Positions 55,367-63,868 of a DNA stretch of 64,000 nt are shown one piece after another. Every line of letters begins with the position of its first letter. The stretch's first letter is position 1. The stretch spans positions 24,225-88,224 of the forward strand of contig JAEUOR010000019.1 in assembly GCA_016790635.1 (NCBI GenBank). Reading direction: 5' to 3'. The translations under genes and the position numbers were made by a program. The DNA comes from Burkholderiales bacterium (GTDB lineage Bacteria; Pseudomonadota; Gammaproteobacteria; Burkholderiales; JAEUOS01). The notes beneath the pieces are model-generated. The model searched no databases and was not told the origin of the DNA. It saw only the letters and a program-made list of their open reading frames with translations.

Positions 55367-56428
55367 GTGGCAATCGAACCGGACCGCATCAGCGCCGATC
55401 CTGCGGCAGACCGCATGGTCTCGTCCGTGCCGGCTTCGCGCCAGGAGGAGGCGTTTGAGCGAGCCCTGCGACCCAAGTTGCTGGACGAATACGTCGGGCA
55501 GGAAAAAGTGCGCGAGAAGCTTTCGATCTTCATTGCCGCGGCCCGGCAGCGCAACGAGGCACTGGATCACACGCTGCTTTTCGGGCCGCCCGGACTGGGC
55601 AAGACGACGCTGGCACACATCATCGCGCACGAATTGGGCGTCAACTTGCGCCAGACCTCCGGGCCGGTGCTGGAGCGGCCGGGCGACCTGGCGGCCCTCC
55701 TGACCAATCTGGAGGCCAATGATGTGCTGTTCATCGACGAGATCCACCGGCTGTCGCCGGTGGTCGAGGAGATCCTCTATCCCGCCCTCGAGGACTACAA
55801 GATCGACATCATGATCGGCGAAGGTCCGGCGGCGCGCTCGGTCAAGCTCGACTTGCAGCCCTTCACCCTGGTGGGCGCCACTACTCGTGCCGGCATGCTG
55901 ACCAATCCGTTGCGCGACCGCTTTGGCATCGTTGAACGCCTGGAGTTCTATTCCGCCGAAGAGCTGGCCCGCATCGTGCGCCGTTCGGCCGGCCTCCTTG
56001 GCGTCGACACCCAGGCCGACGGCGCACTCGAGATAGCGCAGAGGTCGCGTGGCACGCCGCGCATCGCCAACCGGCTGCTGCGACGCGTGCGCGACTTTGC
56101 CCAGGTCAAGGCGGACGGCCGTGTCACCCGCGCCTCGGCGGACGCGGCGCTGCGGATGCTGGACGTCGATCCGGTCGGACTCGACATGATGGACCGCAAG
56201 CTCCTTTCCGCAATCATCGAGAAATTCGCCGGCGGACCGGTCGGGCTCGACAATGTCGCGGCAGCGATTGGCGAAGAGGCCGATACGATTGAGGATGTGC
56301 TCGAACCGTTCCTGATCCAACAGGGTTATCTGCAGCGCACCCCGCGCGGTCGAGTCGCTACGGCAATCGCCTATCGCCATTTCGGCATCGTCCAACCAGC
56401 GGCAGCACCGACGCGCGACCTGTTCTAG
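55367..56428 (+). CDS. ruvB: Holliday junction DNA helicase RuvB
   Basis: A 353-residue AAA+ ring motor. Walker [12 protein letters not shown], Walker [10 protein letters not shown], sensor GATTRAGML, the arginine-finger region PLRDRFGI and the C-terminal winged-helix ([17 protein letters not shown]) are all seen. The start is a GTG at 55367. Last gene of the ruvCAB cluster; 43 bases later ybgC starts. Confidence 0.97.
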   Translation: MAIEPDRISADPAADRMVSSVPASRQEEAFERALRPKLLDEYVGQEKVREKLSIFIAAARQRNEALDHTLLFGPPGLGKTTLAHIIAHELGVNLRQTSGPVLERPGDLAALLTNLEANDVLFIDEIHRLSPVVEEILYPALEDYKIDIMIGEGPAARSVKLDLQPFTLVGATTRAGMLTNPLRDRFGIVERLEFYSAEELARIVRRSAGLLGVDTQADGALEIAQRSRGTPRIANRLLRRVRDFAQVKADGRVTRASADAALRMLDVDPVGLDMMDRKLLSAIIEKFAGGPVGLDNVAAAIGEEADTIEDVLEPFLIQQGYLQRTPRGRVATAIAYRHFGIVQPAAAPTRDLF

Positions 56429-56471
56429 CGCTTCGGCGCAGTAGAATCCTTACTTCGCATTTCGGCCCGGG

Positions 56472-56897
56472 TTGACCTTGACCGAAAACCTCGCTGCGCA
56501 ACAACCCTTTGTCTGGCCTTCGCGCGTTTATTACGAGGATACCGATACCTCAGGCGTGGTCTACCATGCCAATTACCTCAAGTATTTCGAGCGAGCGTGC
56601 ACCGAATGGTTGCGCAGTCTGGGCGTCGGACAGGAAGTCCTCAAGCGCGAATACGGGACGGTATTCGCGCTGCGCCATCTGGAAGTGGACTACTTGCGCG
56701 CCGCGCATCTTGACGACCTGCTGGACGTGAGCGTCGCGCCGGTTGACAGCAAACGCGCCTCGTTCACGCTGGATCAGGAGGCGCGCCGCAAGGGCGAACT
56801 GATCGCGCGCGCGCGGGTCAAAGTGGCATGCCTGGGATTTCCGGGCTTTGCTCCGCGGGTGTTGCCCGCATTCCTCAAGCAACTCCTGCCCGCATGA
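56472..56897 (+). CDS. ybgC: Acyl-CoA thioesterase YbgC of the Tol-Pal operon
   Basis: A 141-residue hot-dog thioesterase. RVYYEDTDTSGVVYHANYLKYFERACTEW holds the active-site Asp and the family block. E. coli YbgC is the first gene of the Tol-Pal operon and acts on acyl-CoA or acyl-ACP near phospholipid synthesis. The start is a TTG at 56472 (a second TTG is at 56478). TAGAAT at 56442-56447 may be part of the operon promoter. The stop overlaps tolQ (ATGA). Confidence 0.92.
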   Translation: MTLTENLAAQQPFVWPSRVYYEDTDTSGVVYHANYLKYFERACTEWLRSLGVGQEVLKREYGTVFALRHLEVDYLRAAHLDDLLDVSVAPVDSKRASFTLDQEARRKGELIARARVKVACLGFPGFAPRVLPAFLKQLLPA

Positions 56898-57568
56898 CCG
56901 TCACCCAAGACCTTTCCATCCTCGCCCTCGTCACCCAGGCCAGCGTGCTGGTGCAGGCGGTCATGGCACTGCTGCTCGGCGTTTCGCTGATGAGCTGGAC
57001 CCACATCTTCCGCAAATGGTTCCAGCTGCGCGCCGCCAAGCGCGAAACCGAGAAGTTCGAACGCGACTTCTGGTCCGGGGCAGACCTCAACGCGTTATTC
57101 CAGTCCGCCGCCAACGATCGTCACGGTTCGGGCAGCCTTGAGCGCATCTTCGAGGCGGGCATGCGCGAGTACCTCAAGATCAAGCAGTCCCGTGGTGACG
57201 GTGCGACGCAACTCGAGGGGGCGCGCCGCGCCATGCGCGCCACCTTCCAGCGTGAAATGGACGACCTCGAGTCGCACCTGGCCTTTCTTGCCTCCGTCGG
57301 GTCCGTGTCTCCCTATGTGGGACTGTTCGGCACCGTGTGGGGCATCATGAATTCGTTCCGCGGCCTTGCCAACGTGCAGCAGGCGACGCTCGCCAATGTC
57401 GCACCGGGCATCGCGGAGGCGTTGATCGCCACCGCGATCGGCCTGTTTGCCGCGATACCCGCCGTGATCGCCTACAACCGCTATGCGCACGACATCGACC
57501 GCCTCTCGATCCGCTTCGAGAGCTTCATCGAGGAGTTCTCCAACATCCTGCAAAGGCAGGCTCGCTGA
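56894..57568 (+). CDS. tolQ: Tol-Pal system protein TolQ
   Basis: A 224-residue inner-membrane protein of the proton-driven motor that powers outer-membrane constriction. It has three hydrophobic helices (about 15-37, 130-155, 168-190) and the family block FLASVGSVSPYVGLFGTVWGIMNSF and AEALIATAIGLFAAIPAVIAYN. It forms the stator with TolR. The start overlaps ybgC and the stop overlaps the methyltransferase gene (TGATG), which separates it from tolR. Confidence 0.96.
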   Translation: MTVTQDLSILALVTQASVLVQAVMALLLGVSLMSWTHIFRKWFQLRAAKRETEKFERDFWSGADLNALFQSAANDRHGSGSLERIFEAGMREYLKIKQSRGDGATQLEGARRAMRATFQREMDDLESHLAFLASVGSVSPYVGLFGTVWGIMNSFRGLANVQQATLANVAPGIAEALIATAIGLFAAIPAVIAYNRYAHDIDRLSIRFESFIEEFSNILQRQAR

Positions 57569-58371
57569 TGGGCGCCCGACAGCTCTACAACTGCGTCGTG
57601 CCGAGCGCCTACGGCATGCTCATCATCAACCGCAATGACTGGGATGAGTTCGATGGCCAGCGCTTCGGTGTCGGCACGGACCTGCGCGAGTTCGGCACCT
57701 ACGCGCAAGCCGAACTCGATGCGTTGGCACTGATCATCGCGCAGTTGCCAGCGGACGGGGTGGTGCTCGACGTGGGCGCCAATCTGGGTGTGCACAGCCT
57801 GTGGTTCTCGCAACTGGTCGGCCCGCGCGGCAGGGTGCTGGCCTTCGAAGCGCAGCGCATCGTGTTCCAGATGCTGATGGGCAATCTGGCGCTCAACAGC
57901 ATCGAGAACGTGTACGCGCGCAATGTTGCGGTGGGCGCCGACATCGGCTCCATGAGAATGCCTGTACTCGACTACGGATCACGGCGCAATTTCGGCGGCC
58001 TGGAGCTGAGTCTGCACAGTGCGTCCACATCGCTGGACAAGACCGTTAGCGAGATCGTGGAGGTCGTTACGCTCGACAGCTTGGCACTTGAGCAGGTCGA
58101 TTTCATCAAGATCGACGTCGAAGGCATGGAACAGGACGTGCTTGCCGGAGCGCGCGATACGCTTGCACGTCATCGCCCTTTCTTGCAGGCGGAATGGCTC
58201 GGCCGCGACGCTGGCGCCCTGCCGCGCGCGCTGCTCGGGGAGTACGGCTACCGGGTCTTCCAATACGGCATGAACCTCTTGTGCTTACCCGCGGAGCAAA
58301 CGCGAATCACCCTGGCGGGCCTGCCTGAAATCACCCTGGACATGCTCGCGCAAGCGCACGCGAACTCATGA
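57568..58371 (+). CDS. FkbM-family methyltransferase inserted between tolQ and tolR
   Basis: A 267-residue cytosolic SAM-dependent methyltransferase of the FkbM family. Motif I is VLDVGANLGVHSLWF (66-80), the ribose-binding acid is in AFEAQR (about 94), and IKIDVEGME (180-188) is the family's hallmark. No signal peptide or membrane segment. FkbM enzymes are O-methyltransferases acting on polyketides, sugars and other small acceptors; the acceptor here is unknown. The start overlaps the tolQ stop by one base (TGATG) and the stop overlaps the tolR start by four (ATGA), so it is translated in line with the Tol motor genes. Base composition looks the same as its neighbours, so the arrangement may be old. 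Confidence 0.85.
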   Translation: MGARQLYNCVVPSAYGMLIINRNDWDEFDGQRFGVGTDLREFGTYAQAELDALALIIAQLPADGVVLDVGANLGVHSLWFSQLVGPRGRVLAFEAQRIVFQMLMGNLALNSIENVYARNVAVGADIGSMRMPVLDYGSRRNFGGLELSLHSASTSLDKTVSEIVEVVTLDSLALEQVDFIKIDVEGMEQDVLAGARDTLARHRPFLQAEWLGRDAGALPRALLGEYGYRVFQYGMNLLCLPAEQTRITLAGLPEITLDMLAQAHANS

Positions 58372-58799
58372 GTCCGCGACGCAGCCGCGGCGGACGCCGC
58401 ATGATGAGCGAGATCAATGTCGTTCCATACATCGACGTCATGCTGGTGCTGCTGGTCATCTTCATGGTGTCGGCCCCGCTGATCGTGCCTGCGCAGATCG
58501 AATTGCCTTCTGTGGGGCGCAGCGCCCAGGCGCCCGCGCTGCCGATCGAGATCGTCATTGCCGCCGACGGGGGATTGCGACTCCGCGAACGCGGCGCCGC
58601 GCAGGTCGACCGCCCGGTCGACCGTGCGCAGGCTGTGGCGTATGCAAAGACACGCCAGGCGGAGCGCCCGGACACACCGGTGGTGATCTCGGCCGACCGC
58701 AATGTCAAGTACGAGGTCGTGCTCACGGTCATGGACGAGTTGCAGCGCGCGGACATCAAGCGCGTCGGTCTGTCGGTCAAGCCTGCGACGGCCAAATGA
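58368..58799 (+). CDS. tolR: Tol-Pal system protein TolR
   Basis: A 143-residue membrane-anchored protein with one helix (about 19-37) holding the conserved proton-channel Asp23 in PYIDVMLVLLVIFMV. The periplasmic domain contains VVISADRNVKYEVVLTVMD, typical of the ExbD/TolR family. Works with TolQ to convert proton flow into TolA motion. Its start overlaps the methyltransferase and its stop overlaps tolA (ATGA). Confidence 0.95.
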   Translation: MSPRRSRGGRRMMSEINVVPYIDVMLVLLVIFMVSAPLIVPAQIELPSVGRSAQAPALPIEIVIAADGGLRLRERGAAQVDRPVDRAQAVAYAKTRQAERPDTPVVISADRNVKYEVVLTVMDELQRADIKRVGLSVKPATAK

Positions 58800-59581
58800 G
58801 CGTCGCAGCGCTTGAGACACGACGTACGACGCCGGCCTTGCCGGCAGTCGCGCTGGCGCTGGCGACGCATGGACTGTTGTTTGCGTTGCTGTACTTCGGG
58901 ATTCGCTGGCAGAGCACTCCCCCGTCCCTGGTGGAAGCGGAGCTCTGGCGGGAGGTGCCGCGCGCCGAAACTCCGCCCGTGCGCCCGGCCCCTGTCCCTG
59001 AGCCTCTACCTCCTGTCGCGGCCAAGGCGCCCGCACCGGTAGAACCGGTGCCGACGCCTCGGCCCAAGCCCGACATCACGGTGCGCGAGGAAAAGCCCAA
59101 GCCTCCTCCCAAGACCAAACCGATGATGCCGGAAAAGCGCCCGGACACCGAACCAGCCAAGGAGTCCCGCACGACGGACGACCCGATTGCACGTGAACTT
59201 GAGCGCGAACGGATCCGTAGCCAACTACAAGCCGCCACCCGCGAGAACGCTGATCAAAAAGCCGCGGCCGAGGCTGCCGCCCGGTCGGCGCAATTGTTGG
59301 CCGATTGGGCTGATCGTGTGCGTCTAAGCGTGCGCAACCGCATCTCGCCGCTGGTGGCGGACAAAGTCCAGGGCAATCCGGAAGCCGTCTTCGAAGTCTC
59401 GCTCTTTGCCGGGCGCGAAGTCCTTCAAGTGAGTCGCATCAGGTCCAGCGGCAACGTGGCGTACGACGAAGCTGCGGAACGCGCTATCCGCCTGGCTTCG
59501 CCGTTCCCCGCGCCCCCCGAAGGTGTGGCGCAGCAGCGCTCCCTGACTCTGCGCATGCGCCCCAAGGAAAAGAACAACTAA
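58796..59581 (+). CDS. tolA: Tol-Pal system protein TolA
   Basis: A 261-residue protein spanning the periplasm. An N-terminal helix (about 15-35) anchors it; then comes a proline- and lysine-rich stretch (about 45-125), a helical segment (REL to WADRV, about 130-175) and the C-terminal TolA/TonB-type domain (VRLSVRNRISPLV to the end). It is much shorter than E. coli TolA (421 residues), as is usual in betaproteobacteria. It links the TolQR motor to TolB-Pal. Confidence 0.92.
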   Translation: MSVAALETRRTTPALPAVALALATHGLLFALLYFGIRWQSTPPSLVEAELWREVPRAETPPVRPAPVPEPLPPVAAKAPAPVEPVPTPRPKPDITVREEKPKPPPKTKPMMPEKRPDTEPAKESRTTDDPIARELERERIRSQLQAATRENADQKAAAEAAARSAQLLADWADRVRLSVRNRISPLVADKVQGNPEAVFEVSLFAGREVLQVSRIRSSGNVAYDEAAERAIRLASPFPAPPEGVAQQRSLTLRMRPKEKNN

Positions 59582-59592
59582 GGCGCGAACGC

Positions 59593-59598
59593 TAAAAT
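59593..59598 (+). promoter_or_regulatory. -10 element giving a likely leaderless tolB mRNA
   Basis: TAAAAT in the short tolA-tolB gap ends seven bases before the tolB ATG, with no ribosome binding site. E. coli also has an internal promoter before tolB. Confidence 0.4.
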
Positions 59599-59605
59599 AC
59601 CTGCC

Positions 59606-60904
59606 ATGCACCCCCTCCGAAAGATTCTGTGCGCGCTATTCACGCTTGGCCTGTCCTGGGTTTTACTGGCAGGTCCGGTCCAGGCGCAGATGACCATCGA
59701 AGTGACAGGCGCCGGGGCAAAGCAGTTTCCGATCGCGATCACCGGATTCCCGGGCGAAGCCTCTCTGCCGGAAAGCCTGACCGCAGTGATCCGCGCCGAC
59801 CTGGAACGAAGCGGGCTCTTTCGCATCGTCGATACCGCCGGCATCTCTCCGGTACCCACTGAGACCTCGCAAGTGCGCTTTCCGGAATGGCGCGCCCGCA
59901 ATGCCGAGTTCCTCGCCATCGGTGTCGTAGTACCGACAGCCGATGGCCGCCTGAACGTACGTGCGCGCCTGGTGGACGTGGTCAAAGGTGTCGAAATCGG
60001 GTCTTTCGCCTATGCGATGGTGCCGACATTGACGCGCGCCACCGCCCACCGTCTGGCCGATGATGTCTACGAGAAGATCACCGGAGAGAAAGGGTTCTTC
60101 AATACGAAGATCGCCTATGTCAAGAAAAGCGGGCAGCGCTTTGACCTGATCGTCGCCGATGCAGACGGACAGAACGAGCAGTCGGCCCTGACGTCGCGCG
60201 AGCCGATCATCTCGCCGCGTTGGTCCCCGGACGGCAATCGGCTGGTCTACGTCTCCTTCGAGAATCGCAAGCCGCAGATCTGGGTGCACGAGATCTATAC
60301 CAGCCGCCGCACCCTGGTCGCGAATTTCCGCGGCAGCAACAGTGCGCCCGCCTGGTCCCCGGATGGCCGTGAACTGGCCGTGGTGCTGACACTGACCGGT
60401 CAGTCGCAACTCTATGTGCTTCCTGCCGCGGGAGGAGAGCCGCGCAGGCTTGCCACATCAAACGCCATCGATACCGAGCCCACCTACTCGCCCGACGGCG
60501 CCTCGATCTTCTTCACTTCCGATCGCGGCGGCGGGCCGCAGGTCTACCGGATTGCCGCTTCTGGCGGCGAGGCGCGGCGGGTCACGTTCAAGGGCGCCTA
60601 CAATGCGAGCCCACGCCTGAGCCCCGATGGCAAGACGCTGGCCTACATCACGCGCAACAGCGGCCTGTTTCAGGTGGCGACGCTGGACCTGTCCAATGGC
60701 CAGGAACTCACGCTCACCGACACGGTCAAGGACGAGAGTCCCAGCTTTTCCCCCAATGGCCGCATGATCCTGTATGCAACTGAATTGGGCGGACGCGGCG
60801 TTCTGGCCGCGGTTTCCACCGACGGTCGCGTCAAGCAGCGCCTTTCGGTTTCTGCTGCCGATGCGCGGGAACCAGCCTGGGGTCCGTTTGCCCGCTCACC
60901 CTGA
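59606..60904 (+). CDS. tolB: Tol-Pal system protein TolB
   Basis: A 432-residue periplasmic protein. The signal peptide ends at VQAQ (about 28). An N-terminal alpha/beta domain (30-165) is followed by a six-bladed propeller whose blades carry SPDG-type repeats (WSPDGNRLVY, WSPDGRELAV, YSPDGASIFF, LSPDGKTLAY, FSPNGRMILY). It binds Pal and TolA. It lies 24 bases after tolA and may have its own promoter. Confidence 0.96.
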   Translation: MHPLRKILCALFTLGLSWVLLAGPVQAQMTIEVTGAGAKQFPIAITGFPGEASLPESLTAVIRADLERSGLFRIVDTAGISPVPTETSQVRFPEWRARNAEFLAIGVVVPTADGRLNVRARLVDVVKGVEIGSFAYAMVPTLTRATAHRLADDVYEKITGEKGFFNTKIAYVKKSGQRFDLIVADADGQNEQSALTSREPIISPRWSPDGNRLVYVSFENRKPQIWVHEIYTSRRTLVANFRGSNSAPAWSPDGRELAVVLTLTGQSQLYVLPAAGGEPRRLATSNAIDTEPTYSPDGASIFFTSDRGGGPQVYRIAASGGEARRVTFKGAYNASPRLSPDGKTLAYITRNSGLFQVATLDLSNGQELTLTDTVKDESPSFSPNGRMILYATELGGRGVLAAVSTDGRVKQRLSVSAADAREPAWGPFARSP

Positions 60905-60938
60905 AATTTCAGTTCCTTTTGCTGCCAGGAGACTCGAC

Positions 60939-61511
60939 ATGCCGAATCGCCGTTGCCGCCCGACTTTTGTTGCATTGATCGCCAGTGCGCTGCTCGCGGG
61001 GGCCTGCTCGTCTCCCGCGCCGCGCCAGGATCCGGCCCCCATCAGCGAAAGTCAGCCGCGCTCGCCGGAAGGTTCCCAGGCGTCTCCATCCACCGGCGCC
61101 ACGGCAACGCCCGCCCGGCCCGACAGCATCACGACGGTGAAACCGCCGCCGGTCGACGAATTGACCGGCGGCGTTCTCGCCAAGCGCAGCATCTACTTTG
61201 ACCTGGATCGATTCGACATCAAGGAGGAGTATCGCCCGCTCGTGGAGGCTCATGCGAACTTTCTCAAGCGCAACCCCGATCGGCGCGTCGTGGTCGAAGG
61301 CAACACCGACGAACGCGGCAGCCGCGAGTACAACTTGTCCTTGGGGCAAAAGCGTGCAGAGGCGGTCAAGCGCATGCTGGTCCTGCTGGGCGTCCCGGAG
61401 CGCCAACTCGAGGCCGTCTCATTCGGGGAAGAAAAGCCCAAGGCGCAGGGCAAGGACGAGGCTGCCTATACGGAGAATCGCCGTGCCGATCTTTCCTATC
61501 GTGCGCAATAG
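60939..61511 (+). CDS. pal: Peptidoglycan-associated lipoprotein Pal
   Basis: A 190-residue outer-membrane lipoprotein. The lipobox is LAGAC (Cys23); a proline/serine-rich linker follows, then the OmpA-like domain with SIYFDLDRFDIK and VEGNTDERGSREYNLSLG, which binds the diaminopimelate of peptidoglycan. It anchors the outer membrane to the wall and pairs with TolB. AGGAG before the ATG (60939) supports the start. Confidence 0.95.
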   Translation: MPNRRCRPTFVALIASALLAGACSSPAPRQDPAPISESQPRSPEGSQASPSTGATATPARPDSITTVKPPPVDELTGGVLAKRSIYFDLDRFDIKEEYRPLVEAHANFLKRNPDRRVVVEGNTDERGSREYNLSLGQKRAEAVKRMLVLLGVPERQLEAVSFGEEKPKAQGKDEAAYTENRRADLSYRAQ

Positions 61512-61551
61512 GCGGGGAATGCCGTCCTGTCGATTTGGTCCTGCCCGAACG

Positions 61552-62343
61552 ATGCGCACCGCACTTTTCGCGCGAATTTCCGTCGTACTGACGATCCTGG
61601 GGATGGCGGGCACGGCCAGCGCACAGTTGTTCAAGGATGACGAGTTGCACAATCGAGTGCGTCAGCTCGAGTCCCAGCGCCCGGCCGATGTACGACGCGC
61701 CGACGCGTTGCAGACACGGGCGGAGGCGGCCGAGGCGCGTGCGGAGCAGCAAGCACGGTTGATCTTTGAACTCAATGGCCAACTCGAAGCGCTGCGGCAG
61801 GAAATCGCCCGCTTGCGAGGTCAGATCGAAGTGCTCACCAACGAAGTCGAAAACGGTGCCCGGCGGCAGCGTGACTTCTACGTCGATCTCGACGGCCGAC
61901 TGCGCAAGCTCGAAGCCGCAGCCACACCTCCTCCGCCGCCCGTACCAGCGGGGCCGAAACCGCCGTCCGCGGAGGAACAGAAAGCCTACGACACCGGATT
62001 GAACCTGATCAAGGCAGGCAACTACAAAGGCGCCGTCGAGGCGTTCTCAGGTTTTCTCAAGGCGCACGGTACAAGCGTCCTGGCCCCGGCTGCCCAGTAT
62101 TGGGTCGGCAATTCGCTGTTTGCCTTGCGCGACTACAAGGGCGCGATCGCCGCGCAGATGCGTGTCATTGAACTCTGGCCCGAGGATGCCAAGGCTCCCG
62201 ATGCGATGCTGAACATTGCATCTTCGCAGGTCGAGCTCAAGGACCCGCGCGCGGCGCGCGCCACGCTGGACGGCCTGATCAAGCGCTATCCGCAGTCCGA
62301 AGCAGCGGCCACCGCGCGTGAGCGCCTGCCGCGAGTACGCTGA
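61552..62343 (+). CDS. cpoB: Cell division coordinator CpoB (YbgF)
   Basis: A 263-residue periplasmic protein. Signal peptide to about residue 24 (TASAQ); a coiled coil (about 28-112) mediates trimerisation; after a proline linker come three TPR repeats (about 135-260; YDTGLNLIKAGNYKGAVEAF and YWVGNSLFALRDYKGAIAA). In E. coli CpoB couples Tol-Pal with peptidoglycan synthesis at the septum. The ATG at 61552 is used; one at 61519 is possible. The stop overlaps the next gene (TGATG). Confidence 0.93.
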   Translation: MRTALFARISVVLTILGMAGTASAQLFKDDELHNRVRQLESQRPADVRRADALQTRAEAAEARAEQQARLIFELNGQLEALRQEIARLRGQIEVLTNEVENGARRQRDFYVDLDGRLRKLEAAATPPPPPVPAGPKPPSAEEQKAYDTGLNLIKAGNYKGAVEAFSGFLKAHGTSVLAPAAQYWVGNSLFALRDYKGAIAAQMRVIELWPEDAKAPDAMLNIASSQVELKDPRAARATLDGLIKRYPQSEAAATARERLPRVR

Positions 62344-63458
62344 TGAACGAGGTTTCGGCCGCTACGCTGGCGCCAACGGTCGCGTGGAGTGCCTTCGCGC
62401 TGGCCTTTGTCTTCGGCGTAACGGCGCAACGCAGCAACTTCTGCACCATGGGCGCGGTCTCCGATATCGTGAACATCGGCGATTGGACGCGCATGCGCAT
62501 GTGGCTCATGGCCATTGCGGTGGCGTTGCTCGGGACCCAGATTTTGCATTTCGCGGGATTGATCGACCTGACCAAGTCGATCTACATTGGCCCGAAGGTC
62601 ACGATTCTGTCCGGCGTGGGCGGGGGCCTTGCGTTCGGCTTCGGCATGACCCTGGCGAGTGGCTGCAGCAGCAAGACCTTGCTGCGGCTAGGCAGCGGCA
62701 ACCTGAAGTCCCTGGTTGTCTTTATCGTCCTCGGGGTCTCTGCTTACATGACGCTGAAGGGCTTGTTCGGGGTCTGGCGTACGGCGTTTCTCGACCCCGC
62801 CGCCCTGACGCTCGCCGGCCCGCAGGATATTGGTGCGCTGGCGGCTCGTATCCTGGGAATTGACCTCGGCGCTGCGCGCATCGGCCTGGCGCTGCTCATC
62901 GCAGCCCTCATCATCGGGTTTTGCGTGTCACATCGGGATTTCCGCTCCGCGGAGCCCTTCATCAGCAGCATTGTCATCGGAGCGATGGTTGTCGGCGGCT
63001 GGTATGTGACGGGGCACATTGGATATCTCCCGGAGGACCCCAAGACGCTGGAGGAGGCGTTTGCCGGCACCAACAGTGGGCGCATGGAATCGCTTTCCTT
63101 TGTGGCACCTGCGGCGTACACGCTCGAATTGCTAATGATGTGGAGCGACAAAAGTCGAATTGTCACCTTCGGAGTGGCATCCACGCTTGGCGTGGTCGCG
63201 GGTTCCTTCGCGTATTCGGTCGTGACCCGCACATTCCGCCTCGAAGGTTTCCGCGATGCCGAAGACACCGCCAACCACATCGTAGGCGGCGTGCTGATGG
63301 GTTTTGGCGGCGTCACCGGATTGGGTTGTACCGTCGGCCAGGGATTGACCGGAATTTCCACTCTTGCACTCGGCTCCATCGTGACCGTGCTCTCGATCAT
63401 CGCCGGGTCGGTCCTCGCGTTTCGCTACCAAAACTGGCGCCTGGAGAATACGACCTGA
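62343..63458 (+). CDS. YeeE/YedE family transporter (TsuA-like)
   Basis: A 371-residue integral membrane protein with about ten hydrophobic segments in two repeats. Three conserved cysteines match the thiosulfate-relay positions of TsuA/YeeE: Cys34 (SNFCTMG), Cys108 (ASGCSSKT) and Cys329 (GLGCTVGQG). The family imports thiosulfate or, in related groups, selenium compounds. No TusA-like partner gene is next to it. It starts at the cpoB stop (TGATG) and so appears to be the last gene of the Tol-Pal transcript. Confidence 0.85.
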   Translation: MNEVSAATLAPTVAWSAFALAFVFGVTAQRSNFCTMGAVSDIVNIGDWTRMRMWLMAIAVALLGTQILHFAGLIDLTKSIYIGPKVTILSGVGGGLAFGFGMTLASGCSSKTLLRLGSGNLKSLVVFIVLGVSAYMTLKGLFGVWRTAFLDPAALTLAGPQDIGALAARILGIDLGAARIGLALLIAALIIGFCVSHRDFRSAEPFISSIVIGAMVVGGWYVTGHIGYLPEDPKTLEEAFAGTNSGRMESLSFVAPAAYTLELLMMWSDKSRIVTFGVASTLGVVAGSFAYSVVTRTFRLEGFRDAEDTANHIVGGVLMGFGGVTGLGCTVGQGLTGISTLALGSIVTVLSIIAGSVLAFRYQNWRLENTT

Positions 63459-63575
63459 TGCTGTTGTGCAGTATGCGACACTGATCCGCGAAGCGAAGGT
63501 CAGTCAACGGATTGCCTGGCGATATCGAGGTCGCTGGCCGTCCAACCTCTGCGTAGGCGTAGCGTGTTCAAAAGC
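63459..63575. other. Intergenic region
   Basis: 117 bases between the transporter stop and the rrn terminator; no gene or signal recognised. Confidence 0.6.
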
Positions 63576-63608
63576 AAAAAGGCCCGGTGGTACACACCGG
63601 GCCTTTTT
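63576..63608 (-). terminator. Bidirectional terminator after the rrn operon
   Basis: A 9-bp stem GGCCCGGTG/CACCGGGCC (63581-63589 and 63595-63603) has a 5-base loop, five As on one side and five Ts on the other. It can end the rrn transcript on the minus strand and the Tol-Pal transcript on the plus strand. Confidence 0.9.
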
Positions 63609-63622
63609 GCATTCAATAAACA

Positions 63623-63736
63623 GCTTGGCAGTGACCTACTTTCGCATGGGAATCCACACTATCATCGGCGCAGAGGCGTTTCACTGTCCTGTTCGGGATG
63701 GGAAGGAGTGGGGCCACCTCGCTATTGCCGCCAAGC
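63623..63736 (-). rRNA. rrf: 5S ribosomal RNA
   Basis: On the minus strand the closing stem GCTTGGC/GCCAAGC brackets about 114 bases with the conserved 5S core (CCCACTCCTTCCCATCCCGA and GAAACGCCTCTGCGCCGATG). Ends are accurate to a few bases. Confidence 0.95.
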
Positions 63737-63868
63737 TTGACTTGTCACCTTGAAACGCGCGCTTCACGCGCGGCATCAAGGCCAATCAGGAAGAAGGTTG
63801 GGATGTGAAGAATATCGCGTCTACGCGAAACCGTTCACGTACCTCTCAAGGAGGTCACGCAAGGTTAT
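63737..63868 (-). other. 23S-5S spacer of the rrn operon
   Basis: 132 bases between 23S and 5S genes. It holds a G+C-rich hairpin (CGCGCG/CGCGCG around 63756-63772), likely part of rRNA processing. No tRNA is present. Confidence 0.7.

Noticed and set aside
56428..56440. Small GCGC-TTCG-GCGC hairpin after ruvB as terminator
   Set aside because: Four base pairs and no T-run.
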